Below, piece by piece: positions 55,015-62,553 of a DNA stretch of 64,000 nt. Below the pieces are notes generated by a model, which searched no databases, was not told the origin of the DNA, and worked only from the letters and a program-made list of their open reading frames with translations. A program made the translations under genes and the position numbers. The DNA is from a virus, in the IMG/VR virus record IMGVR_UViG_3300029908_000007, positions 62,001 to 126,000 of that record; one strand, given 5' to 3'. Every line of letters starts with the position of its first letter. The first letter of the stretch is position 1.

Positions 55015-57660
55015 TCATGAAGCTAGCTCAAAACTTAATGGTAAGGTGCCGCTATTCCCTGGTAACGCTACTGCCAAGTTTATTGACAACTTTGGTGGCG
55101 CCGCTGTAATTTGAAGACTTGTTACACTTGCAAATCGTGGATCTTGAGTAACTTGTTGATTTATTTGCTGATAAAGCTGTTGAATATTCAAGTCTGCAAT
55201 ACTTGTACCAGGACTCACACCGCACCCGTAGTTGGGGTCCAATAGTGAGGTATTCAGAACAGTTGAAAACAGTATCCATAAGGCCTGGATAAGATTTGTT
55301 AATCCAAACGCGATCATACAATTTCCGTATTGGTCGAAGGCTAAATCGGAACCATTCAGCAAAATATCCACTCCCGACAATCCGGTCAACGGATCGTTCT
55401 GCGCGAGACCGGGAGGAATGATGTTTGCCTGTCCTGGGTAAGTCGGGGCTGGTAGATCGGAAGGAATAAATATCTTCTGTTGCGAATTTACCGTATTCGG
55501 TAAATATGCCTGTACGGTAGCATTATCGCTTGTAATAAAATTACCAAGATTTGGTTCGCCATTTAAGGTCAAAAGATAGCTATTGGCATTAGGCAAGGTC
55601 GTGATATTTGTAATCTGTCTTGAGACAGGTATTTGTGTAAGACTTACTAAAGTGACGGTTTGCCCAATGAACAAATTTTGATTGCTAGAAACTACTACCT
55701 GTCTTCCAATAGCGTTACTTAGCAATGGTAATAAAAAGGGAGTGTTTGAAATGTATGGCTCTTCCAAATTATTCAAAGTTGCGATTTCAATCCACCTATT
55801 TGGATCTCCGAGGTATCGTGCGGCGATTTGTTCGATGCTTGCGTTAAAAGGAACCGGTACGTAGACCTTGCTGTTGGGGATGTTAAACGGAATGCCCGAT
55901 GCATTGGCTAGGCCCGCAACATAATTCATAGAGCTGACGACGTTGAGATCGGTTACCTGCGTGGAAGCCGTGAGATAGTTGATACCACTTACGAATTCGT
56001 ATAGTGTCTCCAAAATATCGAACTCCGGAATTTGCATCGGTTGAATTCTAGAAGGAGGAGGTGTGAGATTAAACAAAGTGTTGTAAGTCGTATCTCCGGC
56101 GCCGAAATAATCTGCTAATTGAATGGCGAGATTTAAAATCATACTCTGGTTTTTTTTGAGCTGGGCTACGGTCAGCGTGGTATTTGACAATATACTGTTT
56201 AGCTTCGCCTGTTGTGCGGAATTCAGACTTAACTGATTAGTGGGTACCTGATCTAAGAGATCGACATTTGCGTTGGGATTATTAAGAACCGCTGCGGCAT
56301 TACTGGTCTGTTGTGCGTTTTGTGCGGCCACGCCTAATTGACCACCGGATACCGAAGTCTGGGTTAGCCCGTTATTCTTATTGTTGTTGGCGACCAATGC
56401 TGCGATTGCCGCCGCACCTGCTGCGGTTGTGACCGCTGCCGCTATTGCCGCAGAATTTATAGAAGCGTACTGCGCTATTGCGGAATTAAAATCCTGTGCT
56501 ATGGCTTGTGGCATATCGGAAGCCGTGGTTCCAACGCCAAGCAGATCTTTTACAAATAACGCGGTTTGACTGAGCACGCTGAACACGCCGTTAACGTCTG
56601 AGGTCACCGCACCAATCAATGCAATAGCCGAACTGCAGGTAAGCCGGGCTTCGGTGATGCTGTTTAGAATCTTCTGTAAGATACCCGGCGTGATGGTATA
56701 TGCTTGTGCTTGATTTACAGGTTGAGGAATTTCGCTGAGATCGATACGGCGCCAACCCTTGAACTGGAGTTGGTACATTATTTCCATCGGCTTGTTTACG
56801 CTTTGCTGCCAGGTAAACGCCAGCGGGGTTACAACGTAGGATTGGTTTTGTTTGGGTATGTCAAACACCAATCGCCAGCCCGCGTTTTTGGGGTTCTTCT
56901 TGGCTTCAGCGTATTGTTCCAAAAATTGTTGCAAATAAAGAGCTTGATAATAGCCCGTAGTCTCTCCACCGGCTCCGCCTGGATCCGTGGGACCGATTGT
57001 GACGGGTTTGCTATTCGGGCTATTCGTGGTGAATGTTTTAACCGTAGCAGCTGCTTGGTTGATAAGGCTAGTCGCCGCCGATAGGGTTCCACCGAATACG
57101 GATTGAATTGTGGAAGGGCTCTGAGGTGGTTTGGTCACACTTCCTCGTTGAGGCCAAACGCCCATGGTGCCAGACGCGCTGATCATTTTAAACTTAACAC
57201 CGTTGTGCTCTTCCAAAACACCTCTTAAAGTAGCCGAGGTATTGATAGCGTATTGGTCGACAATGCTAAGTTGTTGTGGAGTAATAGGTAGATTTAAAAG
57301 CCAACTATTGTTTACGGGTGTGAAAATCAGTGTAGAAGAGCCCTGTTGTTGACCTGCTACAAGCTGAACAGAGAATTGGGAGGTCGCCGTCCCTACGATT
57401 GTGTTATTCTTTGAGGTGTCAACTACAAGTAATCTATAGGGAAAAAGCTGATTCCAGCGTTCGGCTTGAATCGTTATAGGAGCATAAAATGGACTAACAG
57501 ATGGGGTCTGACCATTGGCATTCCACGGTAGAAGGCCTGGAGTTGCGGCATTGGCGGCGGTACCAGAAGATAGGCCAAAAGCTGCTAGAGCGGAGTTGCT
57601 CAGACTACTAATAGCGTCGCCTACGCCTAAATTGCCGGTGCCGTTGTCAAAAACTCCCAT
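55015..57660 (-). CDS. Baseplate protein: LysM-like domain plus gp25-like wedge domain
   Basis: 881 residues. A LysM-like block, VPFNASIEQIAARYLGDPNRWIEIATLNNL, lies near 615-645, as in T4 gp53-type wedge proteins. The last 125 residues (LAFDQYGNCMIAFGLTNLIQAL through DPNYGCGVSPGTSIADLN) have the gp25/GpW lysozyme-like wedge pattern. The 600 residues before are beta- and helix-rich, with an alanine-rich stretch near 400-420. In T4 gp53 and gp25 are separate wedge proteins; here they are one chain. Starts behind TTGAGG and the 13-mer. Confidence 0.65.
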   Translation of the reverse strand: MGVFDNGTGNLGVGDAISSLSNSALAAFGLSSGTAANAATPGLLPWNANGQTPSVSPFYAPITIQAERWNQLFPYRLLVVDTSKNNTIVGTATSQFSVQLVAGQQQGSSTLIFTPVNNSWLLNLPITPQQLSIVDQYAINTSATLRGVLEEHNGVKFKMISASGTMGVWPQRGSVTKPPQSPSTIQSVFGGTLSAATSLINQAAATVKTFTTNSPNSKPVTIGPTDPGGAGGETTGYYQALYLQQFLEQYAEAKKNPKNAGWRLVFDIPKQNQSYVVTPLAFTWQQSVNKPMEIMYQLQFKGWRRIDLSEIPQPVNQAQAYTITPGILQKILNSITEARLTCSSAIALIGAVTSDVNGVFSVLSQTALFVKDLLGVGTTASDMPQAIAQDFNSAIAQYASINSAAIAAAVTTAAGAAAIAALVANNNKNNGLTQTSVSGGQLGVAAQNAQQTSNAAAVLNNPNANVDLLDQVPTNQLSLNSAQQAKLNSILSNTTLTVAQLKKNQSMILNLAIQLADYFGAGDTTYNTLFNLTPPPSRIQPMQIPEFDILETLYEFVSGINYLTASTQVTDLNVVSSMNYVAGLANASGIPFNIPNSKVYVPVPFNASIEQIAARYLGDPNRWIEIATLNNLEEPYISNTPFLLPLLSNAIGRQVVVSSNQNLFIGQTVTLVSLTQIPVSRQITNITTLPNANSYLLTLNGEPNLGNFITSDNATVQAYLPNTVNSQQKIFIPSDLPAPTYPGQANIIPPGLAQNDPLTGLSGVDILLNGSDLAFDQYGNCMIAFGLTNLIQALWILFSTVLNTSLLDPNYGCGVSPGTSIADLNIQQLYQQINQQVTQDPRFASVTSLQITAAPPKLSINLAVALPGNSGTLPLSFELAS

Positions 57661-57673
57661 TTAACCCTCAATG

Positions 57674-57686
57674 TAAAGATTGCGAT
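57674..57686 (-). repeat. 13-mer ATCGCAATCTTTA, copy 3
   Basis: Exact copy on the minus strand in the leader of the LysM/gp25-like gene, 14 nt before its ATG at 57660. Confidence 0.6.
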
Positions 57687-57695
57687 TTTCGGTCT

Positions 57696-57714
57696 TATGA
57701 TATACTATATCATA
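57696..57714. promoter_or_regulatory. Perfect 19-bp palindrome of the class B box between divergent genes
   Basis: TATGATATACTATATCATA reads the same on both strands around a central base. Each half is the class B box TATGATATA. On the plus strand it ends at the first base of the lipoprotein ATG (57714). On the minus strand it lies about 36 nt before the wedge gene ATG at 57660. It could drive both directions or bind a dimeric regulator. Confidence 0.65.
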
Positions 57715-58289
57715 TGAGCCCTATTTTTAGAATGTTTGCCCTTGTTTTTGTTGCTGTTTTGGTTAATTTCAGTTGCCAAAGCTGTTCTTCTATTGGTATA
57801 AAACCATTCCCCGAGTATAAAGGCGTAGATCCTAGAGCTGAGAGCATTGTCAAAGAATATAAAGAATTGGCTAGAATTCAAGGAATCGTCTTTAAAAACG
57901 AGGTAACTGTTGGATTTAAAACGATAAATCGTGGAACAGTGATTGGCATTTGTACCAGAGCGCCGTTTTGGCATGAAGTGGATTTGGATCTTGATTTCTG
58001 GAATCAAGCCACACAAACATCGAGGCTGGCCCTGGTCTTGCATGAATTATCACATTGTTACTGCGAACGCGGACATGATTGGGGCAATGCACACGATTAC
58101 CCCGAAACTTCCAGCGAAAGGCTCAAAGAGATCTTGGATTCGTTGGCGGAAGGCAAAGTACCTCCTGGACGGTACGATGACAACTGTCCTCAGAGTTTGA
58201 TGTTTCCAGAAATTTTAACCGATGGTTGCGTTAAAGCTCACTATGGCGATTTTTCGAAAGAGCTATTCCAAAGATGTGTGCCATACTAA
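57714..58289 (+). CDS. Lipoprotein-like zinc metallopeptidase
   Basis: 191 residues. Signal peptide (residues 1-20) followed by a lipobox-like NFSCQSC, so probably anchored in the outer leaflet of the inner membrane or in the outer membrane. LALVLHELSHCYCERGH carries the HExxH zinc motif (His110, Glu111, His114) and a further histidine at 121. SLMFPEILTDGCVKAHYGDFSKELF near the end fits a small phage metallopeptidase family I have seen described as HExxH proteins with a conserved YxxELF tail. Target unknown. It stands on the plus strand with its own divergent box. Confidence 0.65.
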   Translation: MSPIFRMFALVFVAVLVNFSCQSCSSIGIKPFPEYKGVDPRAESIVKEYKELARIQGIVFKNEVTVGFKTINRGTVIGICTRAPFWHEVDLDLDFWNQATQTSRLALVLHELSHCYCERGHDWGNAHDYPETSSERLKEILDSLAEGKVPPGRYDDNCPQSLMFPEILTDGCVKAHYGDFSKELFQRCVPY

Positions 58290-58290
58290 T

Positions 58291-58659
58291 ATGCTTGACA
58301 GCGCCCAAATAAAAAATATCACGTATCTTTATACTAAGTTCATGGAAAGCGAAGAACTGGGCTGGAGTGATGTCGACGATTGTCTTGAATTGCTCCAATT
58401 TTTGGATGATTTTCAGCTTTGCAGAGAATGCGATGTTCTTTATTCGCACCACAAGTACAAAAACATGGGCTGCGAATTCGATCATAAACCTGGTTCGGTT
58501 TGTATTGTTAAAAATATTTTAGAAGCCGTGGATGCTATTTTGGAACTTTATAAAGAGACAAACAGCCTTCATGTTAAAAATCGTTACGTACTCTCGCACT
58601 ATCTAGCATTAGCCCAAGTTGGTAAGATTATAGAATTGCCAAGTTCTGAAGTTTATTGA
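58291..58659 (+). CDS. Unknown small protein with cysteine/histidine cluster
   Basis: 122 residues from the ATG at 58291, one nucleotide past the metallopeptidase stop. CRECDVLYSHHKYKNMGCEFDH (residues 48-69) gathers three Cys and three His, a probable metal site. The rest is helical. Its 3' end overlaps the convergent gene by 7 nt. Function unknown; co-expressed with the metallopeptidase. Confidence 0.5.
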   Translation: MLDSAQIKNITYLYTKFMESEELGWSDVDDCLELLQFLDDFQLCRECDVLYSHHKYKNMGCEFDHKPGSVCIVKNILEAVDAILELYKETNSLHVKNRYVLSHYLALAQVGKIIELPSSEVY

Positions 58660-58916
58660 ACCCTGAGTGGTAGAATTTGAAGACTAGATAGGCAATTCAT
58701 GGCTGCGTTATATTGTTTTTCATTGCCTTCGTCTAGGGTGCGCAGGATATTGCTCATTAGAATGTCGTAGTACTTTTCAGCTTCCTGACGGGAGAAAGCA
58801 AAATCGCCGTCCTTCTGGTAAAAATCGCTGCCAATTTGTATAACGTAGGTATTAGCTTCGGCTCTGAAGATCTGTTCCTTGGTAATTCCTGCGAACGGTC
58901 TCTTCTTCTTGCTCAT
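58653..58916 (-). CDS. Unknown small protein
   Basis: 87 residues, mostly helical, no motif. It overlaps the upstream CPBP-like gene (minus strand) by 4 nt, so translation is coupled to it. Function unknown; a partner of the membrane protein is possible. Confidence 0.5.
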   Translation of the reverse strand: MSKKKRPFAGITKEQIFRAEANTYVIQIGSDFYQKDGDFAFSRQEAEKYYDILMSNILRTLDEGNEKQYNAAMNCLSSLQILPLRVQ

Positions 58917-59455
58917 AAATGTCCCACAGCCGCCCTTACCGTCATGATGGTCGCGAAGTCATAGAGCATGTGTCCCAACATAAGAGTTGTAACACCATTC
59001 TTTTCAATGAACCTAACAGCGTAGGGGATATAAAAAGAAATCATAGCCGCAGCAAACACGCCTTGGTAAGTGTGTCCCGTGAAGAAGGAGAGCATAACAA
59101 AAGCTAATAATAGCATGTGGACAGGCCACATCCACTTACTGGTTCCCAGCATGCGTTTCAATAGAACTAAGGGAAAACTATAGCATAAGTCTTCCCACCC
59201 GACAAACGCGGTTCCACCAATCGGTAACATGTAGGCGGTTTGCGCTTGTTCTAATCCGATTCCTTGCGAGAAAGCGGTTTTGATCATAAAATATCTAACT
59301 ACTGACATGCAGGCCATGAACAAAACCCATTTACCAAAAACTTTAGGTTTGAAAGATAGCAGATTTTTATATTCGGATTTCCAAACACAGTAAAAGGTAA
59401 AAACGCCTAAGCACCAATATGGAAGCATACGAGTGGCAAATTCTAAAAAGCTCAT
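58913..59455 (-). CDS. CPBP-type intramembrane metalloprotease-like protein
   Basis: 180 residues with four or five membrane helices. The three CPBP (CAAX/bacteriocin-processing) motifs are visible: Glu88-Asp89 in GWEDLCYSF (family EExxxR), F124xxxH128 in FFTGHTYQG and H162xxxD166 in GHMLYDFAT. The first motif is degenerate (ED, no Arg), so the enzyme may be active, altered or only a structural relative. In bacteria such proteins process peptides or act in phage defence; in a phage operon the role is unknown. The leader carries AATCTTTAACTTGAGG. Confidence 0.6.
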   Translation of the reverse strand: MSFLEFATRMLPYWCLGVFTFYCVWKSEYKNLLSFKPKVFGKWVLFMACMSVVRYFMIKTAFSQGIGLEQAQTAYMLPIGGTAFVGWEDLCYSFPLVLLKRMLGTSKWMWPVHMLLLAFVMLSFFTGHTYQGVFAAAMISFYIPYAVRFIEKNGVTTLMLGHMLYDFATIMTVRAAVGHL

Positions 59456-59468
59456 AGTTACCTCAAGT

Positions 59469-59480
59469 TAAAGATTCTTA
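59469..59480 (-). promoter_or_regulatory. AATCTTTA leader element
   Basis: Reads TAAGAATCTTTA on the minus strand, followed by ACTTGAGG and the ATG at 59455. Close to the TTTACATTGAGGG leader of the wedge gene at 57660. Confidence 0.4.
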
Positions 59481-59738
59481 CGAAATAGTTCCAGTTCCCA
59501 CACCAGTGCCCGCGCTAGGAGTTCCTGGAGGTGACGTAACTGGGATAGTTACCACGTCTGCAGTAGTTACTAACGCGTTGCTTACAAAAAATGGAATAAT
59601 GGCATTTGCGATTCCCAAAGATAGGGCCGGTATATAATTGGGAGTACTTACGGATCCACCGAATTGGGCTTCAATAGCTGCGGTGATCGCTGCGGTTAAT
59701 GCACTTTGTAATACCGTTTCTTGTCCTGTTATTGGCAT
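59478..59738 (-). CDS. Small unknown virion-region protein
   Basis: 86 residues. Ala/Thr-rich helix at first (QSALTAAITAAIEAQFGG), a hydrophobic middle (LSLGIANAIIPFFVSNALV) and a Gly/Thr/Pro tail. It sits directly downstream of the spike-like gene. A spike tip or associated structural peptide is possible; nothing proves it. Confidence 0.5.
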   Translation of the reverse strand: MPITGQETVLQSALTAAITAAIEAQFGGSVSTPNYIPALSLGIANAIIPFFVSNALVTTADVVTIPVTSPPGTPSAGTGVGTGTIS

Positions 59739-59746
59739 AATATCTC

Positions 59747-60682
59747 CTATTTTGTAAATACGTGTGTGCTTAACGACGGATCCATTGGAACCAAGGGAGG
59801 GCCGGTTGGAACCGCGAGATCGCCGATATGAGTGTGAGCATTGTACAATGTAGCAAAAGTATTTCCTTTGATTACGGCTTCAACCGCACCTACTCCTAAA
59901 TCGATATTGCTTCCGTCTATAGTCGTGAGACCTTCGGCGATAATATCCGTGGTCCCCGTAGTTTGGATACTAGTATTTCCCTGATTTATAACATTAATAT
60001 TTCCAGTCGCCGTTACCGTCACGTCTCCACTTTTAGCCATCGTAAACGTAGCCGTGCTGTGGGCAACACTAAAGCTTCCATCGGTTGAAATCTGGACAAC
60101 TGTATTGCCTTGGCTGGGGTCAACCGGCGTTCCGTCACTATTTGTGGCGCCTTTAAAAGTTAAGGCCGTAGAACCGTCTGGGTTGACTGCGACATTGACA
60201 CCGTTATACTCGCCCTGCAAACGAGGTTGAGTATCTACAAGAGTGGTCGATCGATCGGGATTAGGAAATCCTCCAATGATCATGGCTTTATTAGAAGTGC
60301 CATCCAAACAAAGAAGTAGAACAATACTACCATTTTGTCCACTAAATCTAACCGCCTCACCTGTATAGGTCTGTTGGGTTTTGGCTCTAAAGTTCATTTC
60401 GAAAAAATCGGCGACGCCACCAAAGGAATCATTGGCCAAACATTTTTTATACCTAATAGTCGTGGCTCCGCGATCCTCATCCTGCTGGGTTGTGACTACA
60501 TCGTACTCGGTCGACAATTTGGTTCTATTTTCTGGATCACTTATTGGATAAGATGCAACCACAACTCCAGCCCTGAGTGCTGTGTCTTTATAGCTCTTAT
60601 TGAATCCAGCCATTTGAGAACTGACGGAATCGCCCAACAAACCGGAAGGAAGTACGGCGCCATTTTCTAAGTAGTTGCTCAT
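59747..60682 (-). CDS. Baseplate spike-like protein (OB fold and beta-helix)
   Basis: 311 residues. The first 110 have strand patterning of an OB-fold and the sequence GQNGSIVLLLCLDGTSNKAMIIGGFPNPD typical of gpV/gp5-like central spikes. Residues 175-265 carry regular six- to eight-residue beta repeats (SVAHSTATFTMAKSGDVTVTATGNINVINQG), a beta-helix. It ends in ATLYNAHTHIGDLAVPTG, a His-containing motif (HTH) known from spike tips that can bind metal. It would pierce the envelope during injection. It overlaps the hub-like gene by 4 nt. Confidence 0.68.
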   Translation of the reverse strand: MSNYLENGAVLPSGLLGDSVSSQMAGFNKSYKDTALRAGVVVASYPISDPENRTKLSTEYDVVTTQQDEDRGATTIRYKKCLANDSFGGVADFFEMNFRAKTQQTYTGEAVRFSGQNGSIVLLLCLDGTSNKAMIIGGFPNPDRSTTLVDTQPRLQGEYNGVNVAVNPDGSTALTFKGATNSDGTPVDPSQGNTVVQISTDGSFSVAHSTATFTMAKSGDVTVTATGNINVINQGNTSIQTTGTTDIIAEGLTTIDGSNIDLGVGAVEAVIKGNTFATLYNAHTHIGDLAVPTGPPLVPMDPSLSTHVFTK

Positions 60683-62553
60683 GTGTTGGTATTCTCCCCG
60701 CCGCCAGTGCGTTGAGGGCTGTTAATAGAAGTGCCTGTATTGGGTTGAGGAAATCCGGTTCCACCACCATGCGGGGTATCTGGATTAGAAGGAGCGCTTC
60801 TGTAAACCGTGTCTTGGCTTTCTGATACTCCGGGAAGAATTTGATTATGTTTGTAATCGTTTTGTCGCAAAGCGTAGGCATCGGAGAATGTCATTTCCGC
60901 GTATTTTAAGCCTTGTTTGCTGGAACCAATGCTTATGCCGTGACTAACACTTAGTGTGGTTACAAATTTCTTCCTACCATCTGCGGGTGATATCGCACAG
61001 GTATGTGAGATCTGTTCTATGTGATACACGACTCCGTTGAACTGTAGATTATCTCCTACTGCGATGGGATCTACGATGCCCACGCATTCTATGGTTCCGT
61101 TCATTTTTAACTGGCCGCCGATAAGAGCATCTCCCAATATCTTGGCCCAATAAACGCTTTTATAATCGGTCTTATTGGCATAATTAACGGGTTCGTCGAA
61201 AAGGGAAGTGACTACATAAGGTCGGAGCCCGCTTCTCTTGACATCATCGACGTCGTAAAGATAGTTCTTTTGTGCGGTTTCAGAAGAAAGATCGTAGCCT
61301 TCTGGACCCAATGTAGACCTACCGAAGTACTGAACAAAATTAATTCTAGCAGATTCGTCTCTACCTAGATCAAAATTATAAACTATGGCAGGATCTATCT
61401 TCCATCTTGGGATGTTCATAAATCTAGTAACTTGAAAACCACCTACGGCAAAATCATCATTCGTGAAAGGTATTTGTCTGAAAACCACGGTTGGCATGAC
61501 ATCACCATCTGGGGAGAGCCTAAAACAGGTATATAGTTCGTTGATTGGAGCATTGGAGAATTGATTAAGGATTGACCAAACCTGAACCTGATTCCAATAT
61601 TCTGGTTTGGTTACGGTTTCACCCTGGCATTTATTGCTGGTAACGAAAAATCTTCCATCGTCTTGCGAAATCGTTGGGTTGAGACCGCTGGCAGCGTCTT
61701 GACTAGCATTGGCGTTATAACTCTGTATACCAAAAAGATAGTTGTACACGTCTTTAGCCGCAACGGCTTCCGGCACATTCAATAGTTTCCCCAAAAGACC
61801 GGGAATAAAAAATAGTGTGTTTGGACTTTTAACTATGCCTTTTACAAATCTTCCATTGTCGCCTATCCCATTTCCAACTAGAACTTCTATCAAGAACTGC
61901 ATTATGTCCTGAACGTTAGTAAGTCCTTTATTGGTTACCATGAGCGCCCAGGCAGAGGCTAGGTTGGTAAACCATAGATTGACGTTATTTTGTTCGGATT
62001 GATCGACGAGATTTTGATTAAAGTAAATGGTATTATTGAATTCCGTGAAAGCAAAACCCGTAATTCTATATACCAGCGATTTAGTTCCTTTTTCCTGATC
62101 AATAATAGCCAATGATTCTCTGACCCCTTGTACTTTGAAAACACCCTTAAATCCGTCATTGGCTCCATTGATGGGTAAACTATTTCTGGCGTTGTCGGCA
62201 ACACGTCGGGCTTCGGATTCCCAGTTCAACATATTTACTATTACGAAATCACCGGGCGCGATTTCGGTTTCATAATTTACGTCGGTCATAAGAAGAGTGG
62301 CCGACATAGAGGGAGTAAGAACGCCTTTATTAACATTGGCGGAAACCTGAATACAGTCGTTTTCAACTACTAACGGTTTAGGTCTCACCGTGGTATAGTT
62401 GACTCCATTGCTTGGAGTCGTCCTAAGCGTATCTCTTTGTTGCCAGCTTACGAAAGTTAGGACCCAGGTAGGACTGCTTTGATTTACAAAACCTTCTCCT
62501 TGGCCGTTACCATGTACGGTTAGGGGATATGTGTAGGCGTTGGTATTCGCCAT
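60679..62553 (-). CDS. Baseplate hub-like protein
   Basis: 624 residues, beta-rich with some helices, without a motif that defines a family by eye. VNMLNWESEARRVADNARN and VYRITGFAFTEFNNTIYF are compatible with hub proteins of the gp27/gpD type, and the spike-like gene follows directly (4-nt overlap) as in most myovirus operons. A C-terminal 100-residue tail is Gly/Pro/Asn-rich and disordered. Role inferred from position and size. Confidence 0.55.
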   Translation of the reverse strand: MANTNAYTYPLTVHGNGQGEGFVNQSSPTWVLTFVSWQQRDTLRTTPSNGVNYTTVRPKPLVVENDCIQVSANVNKGVLTPSMSATLLMTDVNYETEIAPGDFVIVNMLNWESEARRVADNARNSLPINGANDGFKGVFKVQGVRESLAIIDQEKGTKSLVYRITGFAFTEFNNTIYFNQNLVDQSEQNNVNLWFTNLASAWALMVTNKGLTNVQDIMQFLIEVLVGNGIGDNGRFVKGIVKSPNTLFFIPGLLGKLLNVPEAVAAKDVYNYLFGIQSYNANASQDAASGLNPTISQDDGRFFVTSNKCQGETVTKPEYWNQVQVWSILNQFSNAPINELYTCFRLSPDGDVMPTVVFRQIPFTNDDFAVGGFQVTRFMNIPRWKIDPAIVYNFDLGRDESARINFVQYFGRSTLGPEGYDLSSETAQKNYLYDVDDVKRSGLRPYVVTSLFDEPVNYANKTDYKSVYWAKILGDALIGGQLKMNGTIECVGIVDPIAVGDNLQFNGVVYHIEQISHTCAISPADGRKKFVTTLSVSHGISIGSSKQGLKYAEMTFSDAYALRQNDYKHNQILPGVSESQDTVYRSAPSNPDTPHGGGTGFPQPNTGTSINSPQRTGGGENTNT

